42,533 nt of DNA from Ornithinimicrobium sp. (GTDB lineage Bacteria; Actinomycetota; Actinomycetes; Actinomycetales; Dermatophilaceae). This document shows positions 1-8,662 of the stretch, in pieces. The notes under the pieces are model-generated. The model was not told the DNA's origin and searched no databases. It saw nothing but the letters and a program-made list of their open reading frames with translations. The translations under genes were made by a program, and so were the position numbers. The stretch is from positions 1 to 42,533 of the forward strand of contig NZ_JAUNVI010000027.1 of NCBI RefSeq assembly GCF_030537745.1. The letters are read 5' to 3'. How positions within the stretch are numbered: position 1 is the first letter of the stretch; each line of letters starts with the position of its first letter.

Positions 1-104
1 GTGAGTGGGTTGTGTTCGCTGGAGCGCGGTATGCCGTGCAGGCGCCACTCGCGTGAGTGGGTTGTGCTCGCTGGGGCGGGGTATGCCGTGCCGGCGTCCC
101 TCGT
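1..104. repeat. Tandem direct repeat, two copies of about 52 bp
   Basis: Positions 1-52 and 53-104 are two head-to-tail copies of a 52-bp unit beginning GTGAGTGGGTTGTG and containing GGTATGCCGTGC. They differ at only a few positions over the first 44 bases. At the junction CACTC-GCGT-GAGTG forms a short inverted repeat. No convincing gene lies in 1-190, so this is intergenic repeat DNA; the first copy may continue beyond the window edge. An upstream reading frame through it (from 57) exists only because the DUF2871 frame is open upstream. Confidence 0.8.
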
Positions 105-178
105 CCCCGACCTCGGTCCGAGCCAGTTCCCCATCAAAAGGTTGAGGCGGGCGGGATGATCGCAGCAGGTGAACTTCC

Positions 179-192
179 TAGCGTGGAAGACA
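179..192 (+). promoter_or_regulatory. Leaderless promoter of the DUF2871 gene, with dyad
   Basis: TAGCGT (179-184) is a good actinobacterial -10 (TANNNT) and lies exactly 7 bases before ATG 192, the spacing expected when transcription starts at the start codon. CTTCC (174-178) and GGAAG (185-189) form an inverted repeat around the -10. Nearly the same string recurs at 2391-2416 before the MMPL gene. Operator function is inferred. Confidence 0.55.
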
Positions 193-668
193 TGCTTACC
201 TACCTCTTTCGCTCCGCAGCCTCCTGGACCGCGATCGGCCTGGCCGGTGGCCTCGGCTACCGCGAGTTCACCAAGCTCCACGACTACACCGGGTTTACCC
301 AACTGGCACTCGTCCACACGCACGCCATCGTCTGGGGGACCATCTTCATGCTCGTGCTCCTGTCCCTGGCGATCGTCCTCCCGGGCCTGGCTGGTGATGC
401 CCGAATGCGCTGGGGCGTACACCTGCTCAACGGCGGTCTGGCCCTGACCGTCGGGATGCTCGGCTTCAAGGGGAGCCTGCAGGTGCTGGGCGCCGACTGG
501 GCCGACCACCCCGGCCTGGCGGGCGTCTCCGGTCTCGGCCACATGACGCTCACCGCGGCCCTCGTCCTGCTGTTGCTGGCCATCGGCCGCCAGACCAAGG
601 CGCTCTCCGCCACGAGCCTGCCGCTGGACGTCGACGAGGACGCCCGGGAGATGGCCGACCCTCGATGA
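192..668 (+). CDS. DUF2871 family membrane protein
   Basis: 158 residues, small polytopic membrane protein of the DUF2871 family, whose function is unknown. The sequence opens MLTYLFRSAASWTAIGLAGG and has four hydrophobic segments, with charged and His-containing loops (LVHTHAIVWG near residue 40, GLGHMTLTAALVLLLL near 120). Family membership rests on the overall pattern, which I recognise from similar actinobacterial proteins. I chose ATG 192 over upstream ATG 156 or GTG 183 because a -10 hexamer sits 7 bases before it. The stop overlaps the next ATG by 4 bases (ATGA), so it is translationally coupled to the MFS exporter. No catalytic motif is visible. Confidence 0.75.
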   Translation: MLTYLFRSAASWTAIGLAGGLGYREFTKLHDYTGFTQLALVHTHAIVWGTIFMLVLLSLAIVLPGLAGDARMRWGVHLLNGGLALTVGMLGFKGSLQVLGADWADHPGLAGVSGLGHMTLTAALVLLLLAIGRQTKALSATSLPLDVDEDAREMADPR

Positions 669-2362
669 GCCACCCGACTGGTCCGCACGCAGGACGTCGC
701 ACCACCTCGAACGGCGCGTCCCGGTCGCCGGAGCAACCAGGGGAAGGACCGCGTCACCGCTGGGCCGCGCTCGGTGTCCTGGCCGCGGCCCTGGCGATGA
801 TCGTCCTGGACGGGACCATCGTCGGCGTCGCCCTGCCCCGGATCATCGACGACCTCGAGCTGCACCTGACCGAGGCGCAGTGGGTCAACAGCCTCTACGC
901 GATGGTGTTCGCGGCACTGCTGCTGGCCAGCGGCCGCCTCGGCGACCGGGTCGGTCGGCGGTTGCTCCTCGTGATCGGGGTGCTCGTCTTCGTGGGGGGC
1001 AGCCTCGCGGCCGGCTCGGCGGACGGGCCGACCATGCTGATCGCCTCCCGTGCGGTGCAGGGAGTCGGTGGCGCGCTCGTGCTGCCGGCCACGCTTTCGA
1101 CCGTCAACGCGACGTTTCGTGGTCGTGACCGAGCGACGGCTTTCGGGGTGTGGGGAGCGGTCATGGCCGGCACCGCGGCGATCGGTCCCCTGCTCGGTGG
1201 CTGGCTGACGACGATCGCCGACTGGCGCTGGATCTTCTACGTCAACGTGCCAATCGGGGTTGCCGTGCTGGTCGGCGCCTTCCTGGTGGTCCCGGAGACA
1301 CGCGGCCAGAAAGGGGGCCGCGGGGTCGACGTGGACGGGGTGCTCCTCAGTGGCGCCGGGATGGCGCTGGTCGTCTTCGGGCTGATCGAGGCCACCGCGC
1401 TCGGCTGGTGGCGCCCCAAGGACGACTTTTCGCTGTGGGGTCTGACGTGGCCGCAAACCTGGCCGGTGTCGCCCGTTCCGGTCGCCCTGCTCGTCGGGGC
1501 CGCGTTGCTGATGATCTTTGTGCGGTGGGAACTGCACCGAGCCGTGGTCGGGCGATCGGCGCTGCTGGACCTGACCCTGTTTAGCGTGCCGACCTTCAGC
1601 TGGGGCAACCTGACCGCGATGGCCGTCGCCGCCGGCGAGTTTGCCCTGGTCTTCGTGCTCCCGCTCTATCTGGTCAACGCGGCCGGTATGTCGATCATGC
1701 GTGCCGGGGTGGTGCTCGCCGCGATGGCCTTCGGCGCCTTCCTCGCGGGCAGCTCTGCCCGGGTGCTGGCTGAGCGCTGGTCGGCCGCCACCGTGGTGGT
1801 CGGCGGATTAGTCCTCGAGCTGCTGGGCCTAGTGCTGCTGGCGCTGGCCACCCGGCCGGACCTGTCCACCTGGCTGATGGTGGTGCCCCTGGTCGTCTAC
1901 GGTGTCGGCCTGGGCCTGGCCTCGGCCCAGCTCACCTCGACCGTCCTTCGAGACGTCCCCCCGGAGCAGTCCGGATCGGCCTCGGCGACTCAGTCCACGG
2001 TCCGCCAGATCGGCTCGGCCATCGGCAGTGCTGTCGCCGGCACCAGCCTGGCCGCGGCGCTGGCGTGGGTGCTGCCCCGCCAGCTGGACGGCATACCGCA
2101 TCTGGACCCCGGTCAGGCGGCCCAGCTGCAGAGCGCCGTCATCGACTCCGCAGGAGGCGTCATCCCGATGGTGCGGGCCGGTGCTGGCCCCTTCGCCCAG
2201 CTCGGCGATGCCGCGCCGGCTGTCGCACGCGCGCTGGCCGACGGCTTCGGAGCGGCCACCGGCATCTCGGTCGCGATGGCGGCCGGCTTCCTCGCGCTCG
2301 GCCTCCTGGGTGCGATCCGCGTGGCCGTCGTGGCGCGCGCCACAGATCAACCCAAGGATTGA
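665..2362 (+). CDS. MFS transporter, DHA2 (14-TM) drug exporter type
   Basis: 565 residues with a hydrophilic N-terminus of about 35 residues followed by about 14 predicted transmembrane segments. This matches the DHA2 (EmrB/QacA-like) subfamily of proton-driven multidrug exporters. Visible markers are the early VLDGTIVGVALP segment (motif D region), motif A-like GRLGDRVGRR between TM2 and TM3, and the antiporter motif C-like GTAAIGPLLGGW in TM5. The start ATG overlaps the stop of the DUF2871 gene, so both are probably one transcription unit. The substrate cannot be told from sequence. The MMPL gene that follows has its own promoter with the same leader sequence, suggesting the efflux genes respond together. 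Confidence 0.88.
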   Translation: MSHPTGPHAGRRTTSNGASRSPEQPGEGPRHRWAALGVLAAALAMIVLDGTIVGVALPRIIDDLELHLTEAQWVNSLYAMVFAALLLASGRLGDRVGRRLLLVIGVLVFVGGSLAAGSADGPTMLIASRAVQGVGGALVLPATLSTVNATFRGRDRATAFGVWGAVMAGTAAIGPLLGGWLTTIADWRWIFYVNVPIGVAVLVGAFLVVPETRGQKGGRGVDVDGVLLSGAGMALVVFGLIEATALGWWRPKDDFSLWGLTWPQTWPVSPVPVALLVGAALLMIFVRWELHRAVVGRSALLDLTLFSVPTFSWGNLTAMAVAAGEFALVFVLPLYLVNAAGMSIMRAGVVLAAMAFGAFLAGSSARVLAERWSAATVVVGGLVLELLGLVLLALATRPDLSTWLMVVPLVVYGVGLGLASAQLTSTVLRDVPPEQSGSASATQSTVRQIGSAIGSAVAGTSLAAALAWVLPRQLDGIPHLDPGQAAQLQSAVIDSAGGVIPMVRAGAGPFAQLGDAAPAVARALADGFGAATGISVAMAAGFLALGLLGAIRVAVVARATDQPKD

Positions 2363-2396
2363 GGCCGGCCGGTCGAGGAGGAGACGCCCTCTTCCC

Positions 2397-2410
2397 TAGC
2401 GTGGAAAACA
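2397..2410 (+). promoter_or_regulatory. Leaderless promoter of the MMPL gene
   Basis: TAGCGT (2397-2402) is 7 bases before ATG 2410. The stretch 2391-2416 repeats the leader of the DUF2871 gene (174-200) with one inserted base and a few substitutions. TTCC (2392-2395) and GGAA (2403-2406) flank the -10. This is read as a second copy of the same leaderless promoter or operator. Confidence 0.55.
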
Positions 2411-4584
2411 TGCTCACCGATCGACTTCCTCGTCTGCTCACCGGCCGTGTCTGCGCCTGGATCACGCTGCTCCTGGCCGCCCTCATCGCCGCCGGACTCA
2501 TCGGCTCCCTGCGCGGTGCCGAGGTGGCTGCCGGCCACGGAACTGCCCCCGCCACGGCGGAGTCCTCCATCGTCGACCAGGTGGTCGGTGAACTGCCGGA
2601 CGCAGACGTCCAACCCCTCGTGGTCGTAGTCACCCGACCTGACGGTGCGGCGCTGACCGAAGCCGAGCAGCGGAGTCTCGGCGAGCTCACCGCGACGCTC
2701 CCGGCCACCGACGGGCAGCAGGCGTTCGGTCCGATCATGAGCGAGGACGGTCAGGCCGCCATGCTCCAGGTCCCGGTCCGCGTGGACGTCACCGACAACG
2801 ACGCGCTGCGGGCCACCGTGGACAGCGTCCGGACAGCGGTCGCCGACGCGCTCCCTGCGGGCCTGGAGGCCAGGACGACCGGTGGCGCCGCCTTCGGCGC
2901 TGATATCGCCGCTTCCTTCGACGGCGCCAATGTGCGGCTGCTCCTGGTGACGATCGGGGTCGTGGGGCTGTTGCTCCTGCTGACCTACCGCTCACCGATC
3001 CTGTGGCTCGTGCCGCTGACCGTCGTCGGTCTCGCGGACCAGCTCGCCGGGATCGTGACGGCTTCCCTCGGCGAACGCTTCGACCTCAACTTCGACGGCG
3101 GGATCATCAGCGTCCTCGTCTTCGGCGCCGGCGCCAACTATGCCCTCCTGCTCATCTCCCGCTACCGCGAGGAGCTGCGTCGGCACGACGACCACCGTCA
3201 GGCACTTCGGGCCGCCTGGCGGGCGAGCGTCCCCGCGATCCTGGCCAGCAACATCGCCGTCGTCCTGGCGCTCCTCACCCTCATCCTGGCGGCCGCGCCC
3301 GGCACCCGTGGGCTCGGGATCGCGTCGGCGGCAGGCCTGGTTGTCGCCCTGCTGGCTATCGTCCTCGTGCTGCCCGCGGCGCTCGCGGTCGTGGGTCGAG
3401 GGGCGTTCTGGCCCTTCGTCCCGGATCACAGCACCACGGACCTGCGGCCCGCCTCGTCGGCCTCGACCAGCCCTTCCCTCCGGCACGACCCGTGGGGAGC
3501 CGTGGCGACCGGTGTCGCGCGTCATCCGTGGCGGGTCCTGGTCGCCGGCGCCACGCTGCTCGCCGTGATGGCCACCGGACTGATCGGCACCAGCGTCGGG
3601 CTGAGTCAGGTCGACCGCTTCCGGGGAGGATCGGAGTCGGCTGACGGGCTCAGCATCCTCACCGAGCACTTCCCCGCCGGCAGCGCCGCACCGCTCGTCG
3701 TGGTCACCGACACCGCCGAGCTGGAGTCGGTCCAGGATGCCGTCACCGCCGTCGACGGCGTGGAGATGGTCCGCACTGGGGCCGCCGGGCCGAGCACCAG
3801 CCGTGGCGACGTCACGACCCTCACCGTCGTCGGCGACGCGGCCCCCGGGACGGAGGCCGAGCGCGAGCTCGTCGCCGACCTGCGGGAGGCCGTTCACGCC
3901 ATCCCAGGAGCCGACGCCCTCGTCGGGGGCTCGCCCGCCACCGATGTCGACTCCAGGGCCGCAGCGCGCAGCGACCTCTTGCTCATCGCGCCCGTAGTGC
4001 TCGCCCTCGTCGCAGTCGTCCTCGCGCTCCTGCTGCGCTCCCTCGTGGCGCCGGTGGTGCTGCTGGTGATCAACGTGGCGAGCACCCTGGCCGCGATCGG
4101 GGCCGGTGCGTGGATCGGGCGACAGTGGTTCGGCTTCGGCGCCCTCGACACCGACGTGCCGCTGCTGGCCTTCCTCTTCCTCGTCGCGCTCGGCATTGAC
4201 TACACGATCTTCCTGGCCCACCGGATCCGGAGCGAGGTGCCGAGCCACGGCACCCGCGCAGCGGTCGTGACGGGGGTGAGCACGACCGGTGTGGTCATCA
4301 CCAGCGCCGGCATCGTCCTGGCGGCTGTCTTCGCCGCGCTCGGTGTGCTGCCTCTCGTCACGCTCGGCCAGCTCGGACTGATCGTGGGGCTCGGCGTCGT
4401 TGTCGACACCTTCGTGGTGCGCACCCTCTTCGTCCCCGCAGTCATCTCGCTGCTGGGTGAGCGGTTCTGGTGGCCCACCCGGCCCGACTCCCGTGCGGGC
4501 ACCCGTGCGGGCAGCGGCGCTGATGACACCAGCGAGGGGCAGCCTGTCGAGGTGTCGGTGCGTGAGCCCGCCCTGACATCATGA
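2410..4584 (+). CDS. MMPL family (RND superfamily) exporter
   Basis: 724 residues. It is an inner-membrane exporter of the MmpL type: N-terminal TM, a large extracytoplasmic domain (about residues 40-170), a block of TMs, a second soluble domain (about 400-520), then five more TMs. Two proton-relay positions are visible: GAGANYALLLISRY near residue 243 and LGIDYTIFLAHR near residue 597. The first has Asn where classical MmpL proteins have Asp, the second keeps Asp-Tyr. ATG 2410 is preferred because the -10 and leader sequence sit directly before it; the frame is open far upstream inside the MFS gene. Four bases separate it from the histidine kinase, so the exporter and two-component system probably form one operon. 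Substrate unknown (lipid, antibiotic or metabolite). Confidence 0.85.
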   Translation: MLTDRLPRLLTGRVCAWITLLLAALIAAGLIGSLRGAEVAAGHGTAPATAESSIVDQVVGELPDADVQPLVVVVTRPDGAALTEAEQRSLGELTATLPATDGQQAFGPIMSEDGQAAMLQVPVRVDVTDNDALRATVDSVRTAVADALPAGLEARTTGGAAFGADIAASFDGANVRLLLVTIGVVGLLLLLTYRSPILWLVPLTVVGLADQLAGIVTASLGERFDLNFDGGIISVLVFGAGANYALLLISRYREELRRHDDHRQALRAAWRASVPAILASNIAVVLALLTLILAAAPGTRGLGIASAAGLVVALLAIVLVLPAALAVVGRGAFWPFVPDHSTTDLRPASSASTSPSLRHDPWGAVATGVARHPWRVLVAGATLLAVMATGLIGTSVGLSQVDRFRGGSESADGLSILTEHFPAGSAAPLVVVTDTAELESVQDAVTAVDGVEMVRTGAAGPSTSRGDVTTLTVVGDAAPGTEAERELVADLREAVHAIPGADALVGGSPATDVDSRAAARSDLLLIAPVVLALVAVVLALLLRSLVAPVVLLVINVASTLAAIGAGAWIGRQWFGFGALDTDVPLLAFLFLVALGIDYTIFLAHRIRSEVPSHGTRAAVVTGVSTTGVVITSAGIVLAAVFAALGVLPLVTLGQLGLIVGLGVVVDTFVVRTLFVPAVISLLGERFWWPTRPDSRAGTRAGSGADDTSEGQPVEVSVREPALTS

Positions 4585-4588
4585 GCGG

Positions 4589-5947
4589 GTGAGTGCCTCG
4601 ACCGCCGCGCTGATCCGCCGCCTTGCGCTCGTCCAGCACGTCCTCTTCCTCGTCCTGCTGACGATCGGTGTGGGGCGATCGCTGGCCACCCACGTCGCCG
4701 TCCTCCCGCTCCTGCTCAGCACCGTCCTCCTGCTGGGGTGGTATGCCGTGGGGGCGCGCCGAGCCGCGGTCCGGCCTCTCGGGACGCGTCTAGCCGCGGT
4801 CCAACCGCTCGAGGGCGCCTCCGTCTCGACCCGCCCGGCCACAGGCGCGGCAGGACAGGCTGCTCACGCGACGAGCTGGCACCTGGCCCGACCTGGCGCT
4901 GGCGGGTGGTGGCTGCTCGGTCTGGTGGGTTGCTGGCTGCTGGCCGCTGCCGTCTCCCCAGAGAACGTCTGGATCGCGTTCTCCCTCTGGCTGCTCGCCG
5001 GGCACCTGCTGCCGCTGCGCCTCGGCGGTGGCGTGAGTCTGCTCATCCTCGCCGTCGTCATCGCGCGGCAGTGGGACGGCGGCCTCAACCTCGCCCAGGT
5101 CGTCGGTCCGGCCGTCGGCATGGTCTTCGCGCTCGCGCTCTCCCGTGGTCAGCAGCTGCTGGTGCATGACGGTGTAGAGCGCGAACGTCTCCTGATCTCA
5201 CTGGTCGCCGCTCAGGAAGAGGCGGAAGTGCTGCATACCGAGCTCGCGCAGGCCCAGCGCGCCGCCGGTGTCCTGGAGGAGCGCACCCGCCTCTCCCGCG
5301 ACATCCACGACACCCTGGCCCAGGGCTTCTCCTCGATCTTGCTCCTGTCCAGGGCGGGTGCGGCGACGCAGGATCCGGCCGCCGGCCGTCGGCTGCTCGG
5401 GCAGATCGAGACGTCTGCGGCGGACGGGCTGGAGGAGGCCCGACGCCTGGTCGGTGCCCTGGCGCCGGCGCCGCTGGAGTCCGGGCTCGCCGACGCGCTC
5501 CGACGCCTGGTCGCACGGATGGCGCAGGAGGCCGGCGTCGGAGGTGAGGTGCGGGTGGAGGGTGACGTCACCGCACTGCCGCCCGTGGTCGAGGTTGCCC
5601 TGCTGCGGGTGGCGCAATCGGCACTGGCCAACGTGCGTCAGCACTCCGACGCGACGAAGGTCGTGCTCACGCTGGCCGAGGCGGAGGACTCGGTGCGGCT
5701 GGACATCGTGGACGACGGTCGCGGCTTCGATCTGGCGACGATCGTCTCCGACGGCGAGGACGTCAGTCGTGGCGGCTACGGGCTGCGGGCCAGCCGTCAG
5801 CGGCTGCGCGAGCTCGGCGGGGGTCTGGACGTGGAGTCCGAGCCGGGCGGGGGGACCGCCATCAGCGCCTCCGTGCCGCTCACCTGGGTAGCGCCCGGTG
5901 ATGCCGCCGGTTTGTCGTCCATGCGCGCCCCGCGGGTGCGACCGTGA
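4589..5947 (+). CDS. NarL/DesK-type sensor histidine kinase
   Basis: 452 residues from a GTG start. The N-terminal half has several hydrophobic segments (about residues 10-50 and 105-185) with no large sensor domain, so it likely senses membrane state or ligands. The dimerisation/phosphoacceptor region (HisKA_3) carries SRDIHDTLAQGFSSILLL, with His at residue 240. The HATPase_c domain follows with VDDGRGFD (N/G1 region) and GGYGLRASRQRLRELGG (G2). Between the first two TMs the sequence AAVRPLG/AAVQPLE is a degenerate tandem duplication at DNA level (about 4757-4812). The stop overlaps the regulator start (GTGA). The partner is the next gene; position after MMPL suggests control of efflux. Confidence 0.9.
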   Translation: MSASTAALIRRLALVQHVLFLVLLTIGVGRSLATHVAVLPLLLSTVLLLGWYAVGARRAAVRPLGTRLAAVQPLEGASVSTRPATGAAGQAAHATSWHLARPGAGGWWLLGLVGCWLLAAAVSPENVWIAFSLWLLAGHLLPLRLGGGVSLLILAVVIARQWDGGLNLAQVVGPAVGMVFALALSRGQQLLVHDGVERERLLISLVAAQEEAEVLHTELAQAQRAAGVLEERTRLSRDIHDTLAQGFSSILLLSRAGAATQDPAAGRRLLGQIETSAADGLEEARRLVGALAPAPLESGLADALRRLVARMAQEAGVGGEVRVEGDVTALPPVVEVALLRVAQSALANVRQHSDATKVVLTLAEAEDSVRLDIVDDGRGFDLATIVSDGEDVSRGGYGLRASRQRLRELGGGLDVESEPGGGTAISASVPLTWVAPGDAAGLSSMRAPRVRP

Positions 5948-6579
5948 GCCACTGCGCCATCACCGTGCTCGTCGTCGATGATCATCCGGTCGTCCGTGCC
6001 GGGTTGGTCGCGCTGCTCTCGGTGCAGCCGACCCTGCGGGTGGTGGGGGAGGCGGCCGACGGGGCGTCGGCGATCACGGCTGCGGGGCAGCTGCGCCCTG
6101 ACGTCATCCTCTCTGACCTGCGGCTCGGGGAGGGACCGGACGGCGTGGAGGTCACCCGGGCCGTCCGGGCCGGGACGGGTCTGGTGCCGGCGGTGCTGAT
6201 CCTGACCACCTACGACCACGACGCCGACCTGGTGCGCGCGGTCGAGGCAGGCGCAGCCGGCTATCTGCTCAAGGACGCGGCGCCGACCGTGATCGTCGCC
6301 GCAATCGAGGCTGCGGCCAGGGGTGAGTCGGTGCTCGGGCCGGAGCTGACCGAGCGCGTCGTGGCGAGCATGAGGATCCGACGTGCCGACCTTTCCGCTC
6401 GCGAGCTGGAGGTCTTACGTCTCGTCGCGCACGGGCTGTCCAACCGCGACGTGGCGCGCCATCTCGTGGTCAGCGAGGCCACCGTCAAGACCCACCTCAA
6501 CCACGTCTTCGCCAAGCTGCACGTCGAGAGCCGCACCGCAGCTGTGGCGTCGGCGCGCGGGGCCGGGCTCATCGACTGA
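5944..6579 (+). CDS. NarL/LuxR-type response regulator
   Basis: 211 residues, GTG start overlapping the kinase stop. The receiver domain shows the acidic pair DD (residues 12-13), phospho-acceptor Asp58 in ILSDLRLG, the switch Thr in LILTTYDHD and Lys in GYLLKDA. The C-terminal LuxR helix-turn-helix has LSARELEVLRLVAHGLSNRDVARHL followed by the recognition helix SEATVKTHLNHVFAKL. It is the DNA-binding output of the preceding kinase. Its 3' end overlaps the convergent next gene by 11 bases. Confidence 0.93.
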   Translation: MSHCAITVLVVDDHPVVRAGLVALLSVQPTLRVVGEAADGASAITAAGQLRPDVILSDLRLGEGPDGVEVTRAVRAGTGLVPAVLILTTYDHDADLVRAVEAGAAGYLLKDAAPTVIVAAIEAAARGESVLGPELTERVVASMRIRRADLSARELEVLRLVAHGLSNRDVARHLVVSEATVKTHLNHVFAKLHVESRTAAVASARGAGLID

Positions 6580-7348
6580 CCCGGGGCACCGCCCGAGTCA
6601 CTTGGTATGGCGTAGCGGAGGTGCCAGGTAAGACGGAGGGATCCGGCATGGCCGGGTCGCTCATCGGTGAGGTGCAGAAGATGATGCCGATACCGCAGCC
6701 GAGGTCCTTGGAGAAGAAGGAAACCTCGTGGGAGACGACGACCCAGTCTGCGTCGGGATCCAGGTCGAGCGATGGCACCGCTTGGGTCACCACGGTCTCG
6801 CTGGGGACAAACGACTCGGCAGTTCCTTGAACCATCGTCGGGATCTCGCAGGACCGGCCGGTCGCGCCCGCGGGGTGGGTGTGGGCGCTGACGAAACGGA
6901 AGCGTTTCTCCTCCTCCCGCAGCGGCAGGAACAGGAGGTCGCAGGTCTCTGGTGTGCTGGTCGTTGCGGACAGGCGGTACTTCTCGGTCAGCCCGTCAAG
7001 GTCCTCCACCTGGAAATAGTCGATCCCCTGCCACGAGCATTCCTGGTAGTAGTGATGGACGATCCACCCCTGGTCGCGGTGACCGATCTGGCAGGTGTAG
7101 CCGCGGGCTGATCGCGTCACGGGCATCCCCAGATCCCGCTCGAGCAGCACGGTAAGGGCCGCGAGCTCCTCGGCTCCGGTCTGCGCGCTGCTCGTCATCG
7201 CAGTCGTCGCCGCCGCCGTCGTGCGCCCGCTCATCGTGCCGAGCTGGATCAGCTTGCCGATCAGCGCCACGACGAGCAGCACCCCGATCCCGAGGAAGAT
7301 CCTCCGCACCCAGGTCCGCACCGGTCCCCTCCGCTTCCTCGCCGACAT
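6569..7348 (-). CDS. Membrane-anchored cysteine-containing protein, unknown function
   Basis: 259 residues. I do not recognise a family. A basic N-terminus (MSARKRRGPVRTWVRR) is followed by one hydrophobic helix (about residues 17-35), so the rest is probably outside the membrane. The soluble part has six cysteines (in TCQIG, ECSW, TCDLL, SCEIP, GCGIG and FCTS), enough for three disulfides. A Met 15 codons upstream (7393) would also be in frame, but it adds a hydrophilic stretch before the basic anchor, so 7348 is preferred. It converges with the response regulator and diverges from the monooxygenase gene. Confidence 0.7.
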   Translation of the reverse strand: MSARKRRGPVRTWVRRIFLGIGVLLVVALIGKLIQLGTMSGRTTAAATTAMTSSAQTGAEELAALTVLLERDLGMPVTRSARGYTCQIGHRDQGWIVHHYYQECSWQGIDYFQVEDLDGLTEKYRLSATTSTPETCDLLFLPLREEEKRFRFVSAHTHPAGATGRSCEIPTMVQGTAESFVPSETVVTQAVPSLDLDPDADWVVVSHEVSFFSKDLGCGIGIIFCTSPMSDPAMPDPSVLPGTSATPYQVTRAVPRVSR

Positions 7349-7466
7349 GCTGCCCACCCAATCACGTCCGGACGCGCAGAGGACGTCATACACCCGGTGC
7401 TGGAATGGAGAGGCCGAGTCGGCCGTTCAAGTAGGTGATCCATCAGTTAACTCGAGGAGTCGGGCC

Positions 7467-8618
7467 ATGCAGTTCGGTGTTTTCAGCGTCGGCGACGTCA
7501 CCATGGACCCCGTCACCGGTCGGACTCCGACCGAGGGTGAGCGGATCGAGTCCATGACCAGGATCGCGCTCAAGGCGGAGGAGGTCGGACTCGACGTTTT
7601 TGCGACCGGCCAGCACCACAACCCGCCGTTCGTGCCCTCCGCCCCGACGACACACCTGGCCTACATCGCGGCGAAGACCGAGCGGATCACCCTTTCCACC
7701 TCCACGACTCTCATCACCACCACCGACCCGGTCCGGATCGCGGAGGACTACTCCTTCCTGCAGCATCTCAGCGGCGGCCGGCTGGACCTGATGATGGGTC
7801 GGGGCAACACCGGCCCGGTCTACCCGTGGTTCGGCAAAGACCTCCGACAGGGTATTCCGCTGGCGATTGAGAACTACCATCTGCTGCGCCGCCTCTGGCG
7901 CGAGGACGTCGTGGACTGGGAGGGCAAGTTCCGCACGCCGCTGCGTGGCTTCACCTCCACCCCAAGGCCGCTGGACGGCACCCCGCCCTTCGTGTGGCAC
8001 GGCTCGATCCGGTCCACCGAGATCGCCGAGCAGGCGGCCTACTACGGGGACGGCTTCTTCCATAACAACATCTTCTGGAACATCGAGCACACCGCACAGA
8101 TGGTCCACCTCTATCGGCGCCGCTACGAGCACTACCAGCACGGTGCCGCTGACCAGGCGATCGTCGGGCTGGGCGGCCAGGCCTTCATGGCGGGCACCGA
8201 GGCGGAGGCCAAGAGAGCGTTCCGGCCCTACTTCGACAACGCACCGGTCTATGGCCATGGCCCGAGCATGGAGGAGTTCACCCAGATGACGCCCCTGACG
8301 GTGGGGACCCCGGAGATGGTCATCGAGCGCACGCTCGGCTTCGCCGACCAGGTCGGTGACTATCAGCGTCAGCTCTTCCTCATGGACCACGCCGGGCTCC
8401 CGATCGAGATGGCCCTGGAACAGATCGAGATCCTGGGCGAGGAGGTCGTGCCCGTGCTCCGCAAGGAGGGTGAGGCGCGGCGGCCTGCCCACGTCCCCAG
8501 CGACCCGCCCAGCCACGCCGCGCTCGTGGCGGCCGGCCCGGACTCGCCGTTCCATCTGGTCGCCCCCGCCCAGTCCGCGGCTGCGCGCGCGGAGTCCAAG
8601 GTCAGCGCCGATCTCTGA
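7467..8618 (+). CDS. LLM-class flavin-dependent monooxygenase, CE1758 family
   Basis: 383 residues, bacterial luciferase-like TIM-barrel flavoenzyme using reduced FMN. It begins MQFGVFSVGDVTMDP and shows the usual LLM features: GLDVFATGQHHNPPF near residue 47, ITLSTSTTLITTTDPVRIAEDY and FLQHLSGGRLDLMMGRGN. ATG 7467 has GAGGAG about 9 bases upstream. The next gene is the FMN reductase that typically accompanies this subgroup (the CE1758/CE1759 pair first named in Corynebacterium). The physiological substrate is unknown. The pair is probably unrelated to the catabolic island downstream. Confidence 0.9.
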   Translation: MQFGVFSVGDVTMDPVTGRTPTEGERIESMTRIALKAEEVGLDVFATGQHHNPPFVPSAPTTHLAYIAAKTERITLSTSTTLITTTDPVRIAEDYSFLQHLSGGRLDLMMGRGNTGPVYPWFGKDLRQGIPLAIENYHLLRRLWREDVVDWEGKFRTPLRGFTSTPRPLDGTPPFVWHGSIRSTEIAEQAAYYGDGFFHNNIFWNIEHTAQMVHLYRRRYEHYQHGAADQAIVGLGGQAFMAGTEAEAKRAFRPYFDNAPVYGHGPSMEEFTQMTPLTVGTPEMVIERTLGFADQVGDYQRQLFLMDHAGLPIEMALEQIEILGEEVVPVLRKEGEARRPAHVPSDPPSHAALVAAGPDSPFHLVAPAQSAAARAESKVSADL

Positions 8619-8662
8619 GCGACCAGCCAACCCCAGCCTTTCGCCCTACCCTGGAGGTCACC

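Noticed and set aside
284-1537. Long minus-strand open frame (417 codons) opposite the MFS gene, and similar ones opposite LivK, ACMR and other genes
   Set aside because: These are antisense shadows of high-GC codon bias: no start context, no recognisable domain, and the sense strand holds a clear family member.
7221-7466. Upstream extension of the luciferase-like monooxygenase frame
   Set aside because: The 82 extra codons overlap the divergent neighbour's start and lack family similarity; ATG 7467 has a good ribosome site.
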